5,856 nucleotides of DNA from NCBI GenBank assembly GCA_030602965.1, contig JAUVYS010000085.1, forward strand, positions 1 through 5,856. The letters are read 5' to 3'. Source of the DNA: Candidatus Bathyarchaeota archaeon (lineage in GTDB: Archaea > Thermoproteota > Bathyarchaeia > RBG-16-48-13 > JAGMEO01). The translations under genes and the position numbers were made by a program. Positions 1-5,054 of this stretch are shown piece by piece. The notes under the pieces are model-generated. The model searched no databases and had not been told where the DNA came from. It saw only the letters and a program-made list of their open reading frames with translations. Each line of letters starts with the position of its first letter. Positions within the stretch are counted from its first letter, which is position 1.

Positions 1-501
1 TCCAAAAACAACCGCTGTTATATCGCTTCCTCCCCTGCCTAAAGTCGTTATTTTACCATCCTCCGTTACTCCTATAAATCCAGGAATGACAGGAACAATT
101 CCTTTTTTTAATAAAGGAAGAATTTTCTTTTTAATCATTCGTTCAGTCTCTTCTAGCTTGATCTCTGCTTCACCAAAATTTGAATCAGTGATTATTGGCC
201 ACAAGTCTGAAGTTGGGTCAAGATCTATTGCTTTTAATCCTAAAGATTTTAGGGCTCCAGTCATGAGTCTGGTGGATGCTCGCTCTCCATGAGATAAGAT
301 TTCATCCATTTCCTCTTTCTCTAGGTTAGCTGCATTTGACGCGTTCAAAAATTCATCGGTTACACCCATCAAGGCAGAGACAATAACAATAACTCCTCTT
401 CCATTATTTACCTCATTCATAACCTTCTTGGCCGCCTTCAAAACATCTTTAGAAGATGAAAGACATGAACCACCAAATTTCAATACTATTTTCTTATTCA
501 C
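1..501 (-). CDS. Aspartate kinase, N-terminal part (runs off left edge)
   Basis: Catalyses ATP-dependent phosphorylation of aspartate, the first step toward lysine, threonine and methionine, in the cytoplasm. Translating the minus strand from GTG at 501 gives 167 codons open to base 1. The start reads MNKKIVLKFGGSCLSS, with the family's KFGG phosphate-binding motif at residues 8-11. LSHGERASTRLM (69-80) is the GE-containing substrate-binding helix. VPVIPGFIGV (136-145) is followed by TTLGRGGSDITA (152-163), the aspartokinase signature with its catalytic Asp. Only the amino-acid-kinase domain is visible; the rest of that domain and any ACT regulatory domains lie outside. A stop at 508-510 limits the start to GTG 501 or TTG 504. 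GTG fits the family N-terminus, but neither has a strong SD. The paralogue name cannot be told, so no symbol is given. The long leader (see 502-660) suggests control after transcription starts. Confidence 0.93.
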   Translation of the reverse strand, partial: MNKKIVLKFGGSCLSSSKDVLKAAKKVMNEVNNGRGVIVIVSALMGVTDEFLNASNAANLEKEEMDEILSHGERASTRLMTGALKSLGLKAIDLDPTSDLWPIITDSNFGEAEIKLEETERMIKKKILPLLKKGIVPVIPGFIGVTEDGKITTLGRGGSDITAVVFG

Positions 502-578
502 CAAGAATCATCACTGTCTCTTTTTTAATAATTGAAACAAGATTGGAGGAGAGTAATTTCGGAAAAAATGGACAAAAC

Positions 579-638
579 TTAGTTGAGCATGAAGTAAAAG
601 CTAGCCCTCCTGAAAACGCTAGCCCTCCAGATCAACAT
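579..638 (-). CDS. Upstream ORF / leader peptide of aspartate kinase (19 aa)
   Basis: A short frame in the aspartate kinase leader reads MLIWRASVFRRASFYFMLN and ends with TAA at 581-579. It has better start signals than aspartate kinase itself: GGAGG at 651-647 lies 8 bases before its ATG at 638-636. The start of the predicted transcript, about 659, is some 20 bases upstream. The peptide contains two phased copies of R-A-S, encoded by an 11-base direct repeat with 18-base period. It is rich in aromatic and arginine residues and shows no run of Lys, Thr or Met codons, so it is not a classical amino-acid sensor. It may be a leader peptide, a tiny protein or a chance frame. Assignment rests on the SD, spacing and promoter, not on homology. 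Confidence 0.45.
   Translation of the reverse strand: MLIWRASVFRRASFYFMLN
600..628. repeat. 11-base direct repeat, 18-base period, containing GCTAGC palindromes
   Basis: GCTAGCCCTCC occurs at 600-610 and again at 618-628. The period of exactly six codons keeps the same residues (R-A-S) in the uORF on the minus strand. Each copy contains the self-complementary GCTAGC, so the pair can also fold as a 6-base stem. Possible roles are a regulator binding site or an RNA hairpin. Confidence 0.6.
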
Positions 639-681
639 CTTGTAAGCCTCCAATAAACTTAACGATAAGACTGTCAGTCAG

Positions 682-697
682 TATATAAAACTTTTGC
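682..697 (-). promoter_or_regulatory. Archaeal BRE/TATA promoter of aspartate kinase transcript
   Basis: Read on the minus strand, a purine-rich GCAAAAG (697-691) is followed by TTTATATA (689-682), a near-consensus archaeal BRE plus TATA box. The usual 26-27 base spacing puts the transcript start near 659, just before the uORF SD. The box is less convincing on the plus strand, where no gene starts until 887, about 200 bases away. Confidence 0.6.
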
Positions 698-886
698 AAG
701 TAAGCAATGACAAGATTAGAAAATCCATCATTTATTAACAAAATCTTTACAATTTTTTTAGATACCATTTTAGAATAAATTATCAAGTTAAAATGAAATT
801 GAACAGTCAACTTTTTTACTTCCAATATTCAATCTCTTAAAGAAAAGCACATTTATGAAAAATGATGTTGAAAAAGTGAATTTTGT

Positions 887-1354
887 ATGCCCATTCTAAG
901 ACCTGGTGAGACCATTATACTTCAAGAGAGTAAGCGGAATATCATTGAAAAATGGGGGCAAGGCACATTACATCTTACTAATTTTAGACTTGTTCTAGAG
1001 GGCACAATAGGCCTGATATCCAAGAAACTTAGAGTTGCCTTTGATGTACGTTTAGATAATATTACAAATATTGCTATTATCGGTGTACTCAGAAAGAGGC
1101 TTGCTGTTTTAACATCGGAAAGGCAATATGACTTGAATGTTGATGATATATCATTATGGGAGGATGCAATAAGGACTGAAATCAGTCAATTCAAACCACC
1201 TGAATTAGTCTCATTAGATTCGATAACTACTCCAGAACAGAACAAGTTAAACAAAATACATCTTGCCTGTTCAAGTTGTGGAGAATCTATGATGTTTATA
1301 CCACAAATTCAGAAATATTTTTGCAAAAAATGTAACATGATATTAGAATTTTAA
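887..1354 (+). CDS. PH/GRAM-like domain protein with C-terminal zinc ribbon
   Basis: This 155-residue protein has no signal peptide or membrane segment, so it is probably cytoplasmic. Residues 1-101 have the pattern of a PH/GRAM-like fold: LRPGETI at the start, G-TLHLTNFRLVLE (26-38) for the first beta strands, repeated short hydrophobic strands, and a closing helix DISLWEDAIRTEIS (87-100). A linker of about 25 residues leads to a C4 zinc ribbon with CxxC at 128/131 and CxxC at 146/149. PH-like folds usually bind lipids or proteins, and the ribbon may bind protein or nucleic acid; the exact function is unknown. The start is fixed to ATG 887, because an in-frame stop lies at 869-871 with no other start between. 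There is no strong SD (only AGTGA at 875-879), and a TATA-like TTTATGA at 852-858 suggests a very short leader. The gene ends 13 bases from the converging CBS gene. Confidence 0.7.
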   Translation: MPILRPGETIILQESKRNIIEKWGQGTLHLTNFRLVLEGTIGLISKKLRVAFDVRLDNITNIAIIGVLRKRLAVLTSERQYDLNVDDISLWEDAIRTEISQFKPPELVSLDSITTPEQNKLNKIHLACSSCGESMMFIPQIQKYFCKKCNMILEF

Positions 1355-1367
1355 TATTGAGTTGTAT

Positions 1368-1766
1368 CTATGAGCTATATTTTTCTGCAAGTATTTTAAG
1401 TAAGCCACGCAGTAAGTCTCGTTCTGTAACTATACCAATGCAATCACCCTTATTGTTCCTCACTGGAAGCCTTCGAATCTTCTTTCTAATCATCAATTCA
1501 GTTGCTTCTTTAATACTGATTTCATCTGATATACATACCACTGGAGTTGACATCACTTTTCCGACACTAATTGTTGAGGGGCCAATCTTCTTTGCGGTCA
1601 CTCTTATCAATATGTCTCGTTCAGTTATAATTCCTATCACTCTTTTATCTTCTAAGACTATAAGAGAACCAATATCTTTTTCCCGCATCAACTTTGAAGC
1701 TGTTCTAACTGTTGCAGGAGGACCTACGGTGAAAACATTTCTTGTCATAATATCTTTAATCTTCAA
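1368..1766 (-). CDS. CBS-domain pair protein
   Basis: This 132-residue protein consists almost wholly of two CBS domains (about 7-60 and 70-127) forming one Bateman module. Each repeat ends with the adenosine-ligand motif: GIITERD at 45-51 and GIVTERD at 111-117. KDIMTRNVFTV (4-14) and GKVMSTPVVCIS (69-80) are the typical domain openings. Such stand-alone pairs bind AMP, ATP, SAM or NADH and regulate a partner enzyme or transporter; no effector domain or partner is visible here. The start is TTG at 1766-1764. It is backed by GGAG seven bases upstream, and no in-frame ATG occurs before residue 7. A TATA-like CTTAAAC at about 1805-1811 would start transcription near 1783. Confidence 0.9.
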   Translation of the reverse strand: MKIKDIMTRNVFTVGPPATVRTASKLMREKDIGSLIVLEDKRVIGIITERDILIRVTAKKIGPSTISVGKVMSTPVVCISDEISIKEATELMIRKKIRRLPVRNNKGDCIGIVTERDLLRGLLKILAEKYSS

Positions 1767-1803
1767 TTTCTTTCTCCAATTGCCTTGATTTAGATGAATA
1801 TCT

Positions 1804-1816
1804 GGTTTAAGTATTT
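1804..1816 (-). promoter_or_regulatory. Candidate TATA element for the CBS gene
   Basis: On the minus strand AAATACTTAAACC lies about 40 bases before the TTG start. This would give a leader of roughly 15-20 bases that includes the GGAG ribosome binding site. The match to a TATA box is modest. Confidence 0.3.
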
Positions 1817-1826
1817 CTATGAGAGT

Positions 1827-1843
1827 AAAAAAATTGAATTCAA
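1827..1843 (-). terminator. Candidate T-run terminator for the small minus-strand gene
   Basis: On the minus strand a perfect 10-base palindrome TTGAATTCAA (1843-1834) is followed directly by seven T residues (1833-1827). Archaeal RNA polymerase ends at T-runs. This one lies between the 26-residue ORF and the CBS promoter, where a terminator would be needed. Confidence 0.4.
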
Positions 1844-1854
1844 ATCATTAATTA

Positions 1855-1881
1855 CAAAGTTATAATTGATTTCAAACTTTG
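1855..1881. repeat. Inverted repeat, 7-base arms
   Basis: CAAAGTT (1855-1861) and AACTTTG (1875-1881) are exact inverse copies around a 13-base spacer, with AATT continuing on both outer sides after one mismatch. It sits just after the 26-residue minus-strand ORF and could protect the 3' end of its message or bind a dimeric regulator. In such AT-rich DNA it could also be chance. Confidence 0.35.
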
Positions 1882-1898
1882 AATTACAGTTTTTATTC

Positions 1899-1979
1899 TC
1901 AGTAATGTCTGCTTGGCTTTGCAATCTTATGTTTCTTTTTCTTCTTACTTACCATTTTATTCTTCTTATCTTTACTCAT
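1899..1979 (-). CDS. Lysine-rich 26-residue small protein
   Basis: The frame runs from ATG at 1979 to TGA at 1901-1899. It starts MSKDKKNKMVSKKKKKHK and ends IAKPSRHY. About 11 of 26 residues are Lys, with added His and Arg, so the peptide would be strongly basic. That suits a nucleic-acid or ribosome-associated microprotein, but I do not recognise the family. The bases before the ATG, GAGTGATC, match much of the archaeal anti-SD complement (GGAGGTGATC) in the correct register. TTATAAG near 2026-2032 is a possible TATA box. A T-run terminator candidate follows at 1827-1833. An A-rich region can produce lysine codons by chance, so this needs conservation evidence. The non-lysine tail and terminal Tyr followed by a stop argue mildly for a real gene. 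Confidence 0.45.
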   Translation of the reverse strand: MSKDKKNKMVSKKKKKHKIAKPSRHY

Positions 1980-2149
1980 GATCACTCACTTTCAATGAAT
2001 TTCTCAAACATATATTGATGTTCCTTATAATCCTTTTTGTAAAACAAACCAGTATTCAGAAAAAAGTGTAATGTTCCTTTAACTTACAAGTAAAAGATTG
2101 AATTTGGCTTGCAAATCAAGACAAGACAAGTATTTTCGAGGAAACCTAG

Positions 2150-2728
2150 TTGAACTTACTCATTTTATCGAAAGCGTTTTACGAAAGAAATCCTGAAAAA
2201 GTTGCAAAGGGTCTTCTTGGCAAAAAACTAATTCGAAAAACGAATAGTGTTTTTCTTGAAGGAATTATTGTTGAAACTGAAGCTTATTACGGGTTTGAGG
2301 ATCCGGCTTCTCGCGCTTATCATGGTTTAAAAGATTACAATAAACTCATGTGGGATGAACCTGGATTCGTGTTCATATATAATGTTCACAATAATTGGAT
2401 GTTTAACATTATTGCACATGAACACAGTGAAATTGGCGCTGTCCTAATAAGAGCAATAGAACCAACAAAAGGCATCGAAACTATGATGAAAAACAGACCA
2501 GTTAGTACAATTCATGAATTAACTAATGGGCCAGGAAAAATGACAAAGGCTTTGAAGATTGATAAAGTATTTAGTGGGGCTTCAGTCACTTCTGAAAAGA
2601 GTAAAATCTTCATCGTTAATAGCGAAGTTGTCATTAAAATTGGAAGTTCTCATAGAATCGGGGTTAAAAAAGACTTGGAAAAAAAGTTGCGGTTCTTTAT
2701 TATGAATAATAAATTTGTTTCAAAATAA
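2150..2728 (+). CDS. aag: Alkyladenine (3-methyladenine) DNA glycosylase, AAG/MPG family
   Basis: Excises alkylated purines such as 3-methyladenine, and often hypoxanthine, to start base excision repair. The product is 192 residues, a normal length for prokaryotic members. LLGKKLIRK (22-30) and IVETEAYYG (40-48) contain the family core. By alignment from memory with human AAG, Glu44 would be the catalytic Glu and Tyr46 the stacking Tyr. FVFIYNVH (73-80), VLIRAIEP (98-105), NGPGKMTKALKI (126-137) and HRIGVKKD (168-175) are further family blocks. The segment DPASRAYHG (51-59) has its His displaced from the place of human His136, which may alter base recognition. The start is TTG 2150, supported by GAGG at 2138-2141 eight bases upstream. 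The next gene begins 88 bases on with its own TATA candidates, so it is probably transcribed alone. Confidence 0.93.
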   Translation: MNLLILSKAFYERNPEKVAKGLLGKKLIRKTNSVFLEGIIVETEAYYGFEDPASRAYHGLKDYNKLMWDEPGFVFIYNVHNNWMFNIIAHEHSEIGAVLIRAIEPTKGIETMMKNRPVSTIHELTNGPGKMTKALKIDKVFSGASVTSEKSKIFIVNSEVVIKIGSSHRIGVKKDLEKKLRFFIMNNKFVSK

Positions 2729-2756
2729 TATATTTCTGCTTAGAAAAGATTTACAC

Positions 2757-2796
2757 AAAAATATTTATTTGAGCTTGTAAAACGTGTATTATAAAA
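2757..2796 (+). promoter_or_regulatory. Candidate promoter region of ppdK
   Basis: Two TATA-like boxes lie before ATG 2817. ATATTTATT (2761-2769), behind an A-rich CACAAAA, would give a transcript start near 2792. ATTATAAAA (2788-2796) would give a nearly leaderless message. Only a weak SD (AGGCG, 2806-2810) precedes the ATG, so either is possible. Confidence 0.4.
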
Positions 2797-2816
2797 TCTT
2801 AATATAGGCGAAAAAA

Positions 2817-4493
2817 ATGGAAAATCAAGTTTTTTTGTTTGATGAAGGGTCATCAAAACTTAAAGTCCTTCTTGGCGGGAAAGGTGCCGGTTTAGCTGAG
2901 ATGACAAATATTGGATTACCTGTTCCACCAGGTTTTACTATAACCACGAATATTTGCCAGAAATATATGAAAGTGGGTGAAAAGGTGCTCGACCAAATTT
3001 ACGATCAAATATCCGCTAAATTAAAAATATTGGAGGAAAAGGCAGGTCGATCTTTTGGTGATGCTACAAATCCGCTATTGGTTTCTGTTCGTTCTGGTGC
3101 ACCAGTGTCCATGCCTGGAATGATGGACACTGTGCTAAATCTTGGTTTAAACAACAAGACAGTTAACGGTCTTATTGAACAAACTCAAAACAAACGGTTT
3201 GCCTATGATGCATACCGACGTTTTGTCCAAATGTATGGAAAAGTTGTAATGGATGTTGAAAGTCAAAAATTTGAAGATTCAATTGAAGAGTTCAAGAGTG
3301 AACTTGGGGTTAAATATGATACTGAATTGGACGTAAATACACTAAAAAAGATGGTTATCAGATTTAAGCAAATTGTGAAAAAAGAAACTGGAAAAGATTT
3401 CCCAGAAGACCCAAAATTACAACTGAGAATGGCAATAAAAGCAGTTTTTGAGTCATGGAATAGTAAAAGAGCAAAAACATACAGACGTATAACAAAGATT
3501 CCTGATGACATGGGTACAGCTGTAAATGTACAGGTTATGGTCTTTGGCAACATGGGTGATAATTCCGGTTCTGGGGTTGGCTTTACTAGAAATCCTTCAA
3601 CTGGCAAAAAGCACTTGTACGGAGAATATCTTCTGAATGCTCAAGGAGAAGATGTTGTGTCTGGTGTTCGTACACCACAACCCATTGAACGGTTAAATAA
3701 TCAATTGCCCCAAATTTATGAAGACCTTAAGAAATTTGCAGAGATTCTAGAAGATCATTACAATGATATGCAGGACATCGAATTTACTATTGAGAATGGG
3801 AAACTCTACATTCTTCAAACAAGAACTGGAAAGCGAACAGCTCAGGCTGCAGTTAAAATTGCGGTTGATATGGTTCAAGAAGGGCTTATAACAAAGGAAG
3901 ATGCATTGGCGAGGATTGAACCTGATCAACTGAAGCAATTGTTACACAATAGAATAGATCCAGACGTTGACATTAATGTGATAGCTAAGGGATTACCAGC
4001 TTCACCTGGAGCAGCTTCAGGAAAGGTAGTTTTCAACACGGATGAAGCAGCTGAGCTAGGAGATACAGGAGAAAAGATAATTCTAGTAAGGCCTGAAACC
4101 ACGCCAGAGGACATTCATGGTATGGTTGCTTCGCAAGGATTTTTAACTAGTAGAGGCGGAATAACGTGTCATGCAGCGGTCGTTGCAAGAGGTATGGGCA
4201 AACCTGCAATTGTAGGGGCAGAAGAGCTGAAGATTGATCTTGAAAATGAAGTGTTCTATGTCAATGATGTTGAGGTCAAGAAAGGTGTAATCATTACTAT
4301 CGATGGTGGACTAGACCATGTCATAATTGGCGAGGTGCCAACGATTGAGCCTGAATTAACTCAAAATTTCAGGACTCTACTCAATTGGGCTGATCAAGTT
4401 AGAAAGTTAGGCGTACGGACGAATGCGGATACGCCTGAGGCAGCGAAGAATGCAAGGAATTTTGCGCCTGTGAATCGACCTCTTGTACCATAG
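2817..4493 (+). CDS. ppdK: Pyruvate phosphate dikinase, truncated after the phosphohistidine domain
   Basis: The full enzyme interconverts pyruvate, ATP and phosphate with PEP, AMP and pyrophosphate, feeding gluconeogenesis or pyrophosphate-linked glycolysis. Here 558 residues remain of a usual 870-900. The ATP-grasp region is intact: GGKGAGLAEM (20-29), VRSGAPVSMPGMMDTVLNLG (91-110), a central block to about 290, and DIEFTIENGKLYILQTRTGK (320-339). The swivelling domain carries the phosphohistidine motif GGITCHAAVVARGMGKP (447-463), with His452 as phosphate carrier. The linker NADTPEAAKNARNF (536-549) opens the C-terminal barrel, then homology stops at base 4463. The last nine residues are read from the antisense of an fpg fragment. 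The PEP/pyruvate-binding barrel with its catalytic Cys is missing, so the overall reaction should be impossible. It is either a disrupted gene or a sequence artefact. The ATG start gives the usual family N-terminus. Confidence 0.93.
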   Translation: MENQVFLFDEGSSKLKVLLGGKGAGLAEMTNIGLPVPPGFTITTNICQKYMKVGEKVLDQIYDQISAKLKILEEKAGRSFGDATNPLLVSVRSGAPVSMPGMMDTVLNLGLNNKTVNGLIEQTQNKRFAYDAYRRFVQMYGKVVMDVESQKFEDSIEEFKSELGVKYDTELDVNTLKKMVIRFKQIVKKETGKDFPEDPKLQLRMAIKAVFESWNSKRAKTYRRITKIPDDMGTAVNVQVMVFGNMGDNSGSGVGFTRNPSTGKKHLYGEYLLNAQGEDVVSGVRTPQPIERLNNQLPQIYEDLKKFAEILEDHYNDMQDIEFTIENGKLYILQTRTGKRTAQAAVKIAVDMVQEGLITKEDALARIEPDQLKQLLHNRIDPDVDINVIAKGLPASPGAASGKVVFNTDEAAELGDTGEKIILVRPETTPEDIHGMVASQGFLTSRGGITCHAAVVARGMGKPAIVGAEELKIDLENEVFYVNDVEVKKGVIITIDGGLDHVIIGEVPTIEPELTQNFRTLLNWADQVRKLGVRTNADTPEAAKNARNFAPVNRPLVP

Positions 4494-4957
4494 AAATCTT
4501 TTTCATATGCTAATCCACCAAGTCTGATACTTTGATTGAGTGTTTTCTTAATTGCGTTATATAATTCTCTGATTTCTTTTTCATTTATTGTGGGTATTTT
4601 CCTGTTTGGATGGAGTTTAGCCTTGAAAAGAATGTCTTGAATGTATACATTACCAATACCTGCGATGTTTTTTTGATCAATTAAGAAGTTTTTAATCCTG
4701 CCTTTTCTATTGGTTAACGTTTTTGTAAAGTTTTCAAGAGTAAATTGTCTGTCTAGTGGTGAGATTCCAAGTCTTGAAGTCATCTTGTGTTGAGATAGTT
4801 TTTCTTCTTTAACGAGGTGAATGTAGCCAAACCACCAGAAAAAAATCGTAAATCCTGTCTTATCTGAAAAAGTCAATTTAAATTGGTATTTTTCAGGCAA
4901 CTCTTGATTTTTTGTAAAAAAGATTAGATCTCCGCCCATGCCAAGATTAATTAACAT
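4394..4957 (-). pseudogene. fpg: Fpg/Nei-family DNA glycosylase fragment, missing both ends
   Basis: Intact Fpg removes oxidised purines and nicks the abasic site. This frame keeps LINLGMGGDL (2-11), the PEKYQF region, and the H2TH domain with KNFLIDQKNIAGIGNVYIQD (88-107), including the conserved GIGN Asn. It also keeps GGLAYEKDFYGTRGRFTG (147-164), which normally leads into the zinc finger. Homology stops there, at about 4466, and the final 22 codons are antisense ppdK. Upstream of ATG 4957 the same frame continues in family style as WIFVNLAP to 4990 (with one stop at 5005), so the ATG is an internal Met. The N-terminal MPELPE catalytic end and the C-terminal CxxC zinc finger are both absent, so it cannot be active. 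The usual PRRFG site reads WWFGY here, as in a divergent subgroup. Fpg is mainly bacterial and patchy in archaea, so it may have been acquired. Confidence 0.85.
4464..4469. other. Rearrangement junction: ppdK (+) fused to fpg (-)
   Basis: The ppdK reading frame matches its family through Phe549 (codon 4461-4463). The fpg frame on the other strand matches through Gly164 and perhaps Ala165 (4468-4463). The families therefore abut with at most a few shared bases (GCGCCT) and no spacer, repeat or IS end. Confidence 0.75.
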
Positions 4958-4987
4958 AAAATAAGCTGGAGCAAGGTTGACGAATAT

Positions 4988-5006
4988 CCATATTACTAGG
5001 TACTAA
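4988..5006. other. Second fpg breakpoint with short direct repeat; possible element edge
   Basis: Family-like fpg sequence ends near the Trp codon at 4990-4988, and an in-frame stop follows at 5005-5003. Two copies of TACTA (4994-4998 and 5001-5005) sit exactly here, just before the integrase promoter. This is a plausible edge or attachment site of an integrated element, but the repeat is too short to prove it. Confidence 0.35.
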
Positions 5007-5013
5007 GCAAATC

Positions 5014-5021
5014 TTTATATT
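5014..5021 (+). promoter_or_regulatory. TATA box of the integrase gene
   Basis: TTTATATT follows an AGCAAATC upstream element. Standard spacing puts the transcript start near 5043, giving a leader of about a dozen bases before ATG 5055, with AAGGCGTGA (5042-5050) as a partial SD. Confidence 0.5.
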
Positions 5022-5054
5022 CTAATAGATTTCATAGTTTAAGGCGTGAACGAA

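Larger units (their letters stand above)
502..660 (-). promoter_or_regulatory. Putative structured 5' leader of aspartate kinase
   Basis: Between the inferred transcript start (about 659) and GTG at 501 lie some 158 untranslated or uORF bases, long for an archaeal gene. On the transcript strand the order is: ATTGGAGG (654-647, the uORF SD), the uORF, a six-T run (568-563) 10 bases after the uORF stop, then CCTCCAAT (549-542). The last is an exact 8-base complement of the SD segment. Inside the uORF, two GCTAGC copies (623-618 and 605-600) can pair with each other, leaving AGGAGG in a 12-base loop. A five-codon mini-frame (ATG 511 to TAA 494) overlaps the aspartate kinase start. These elements are seen directly. 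That they act as an attenuator or translational switch is inference. Confidence 0.4.
1790..2149. other. Stretch without a large gene between CBS gene and aag
   Basis: This 360-base divergent stretch contains the CBS promoter, a T-run, an inverted repeat and the 26-residue basic ORF on the minus strand. It also has an open minus-strand frame (2083-1982) whose TGA lies two bases before the small ORF's ATG. The aag SD at 2138-2141 lies at its right end. I see no tRNA, CRISPR or other RNA gene in it. Confidence 0.5.

Noticed and set aside
456..656. Plus-strand ORF of 66 codons
   Set aside because: It is mostly antisense to the aspartate kinase start and leader and has no recognisable domain.
619..825. 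Minus-strand 68-codon ORF starting with TTG at 825
   Set aside because: It runs straight across the strong BRE/TATA box at 682-697 and overlaps the better supported uORF. It has no SD, and its composition is what AT-rich intergenic DNA gives. A real product is not excluded.
855..899. 14-codon plus-strand ORF overlapping the start of the PH/zinc-ribbon gene
   Set aside because: The likely transcript start is downstream of its ATG, there is no SD, and the overlap looks accidental.
1357..1788. Plus-strand ORF of 143 codons
   Set aside because: It is the mirror of the CBS-pair gene on the other strand. The CBS frame carries both TERD motifs and an SD.
4958..5054. tRNA gene as integrase target
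   Set aside because: Integrases often sit beside tRNA genes, but no cloverleaf or TTC loop pattern is visible here; the neighbour is the fpg fragment.
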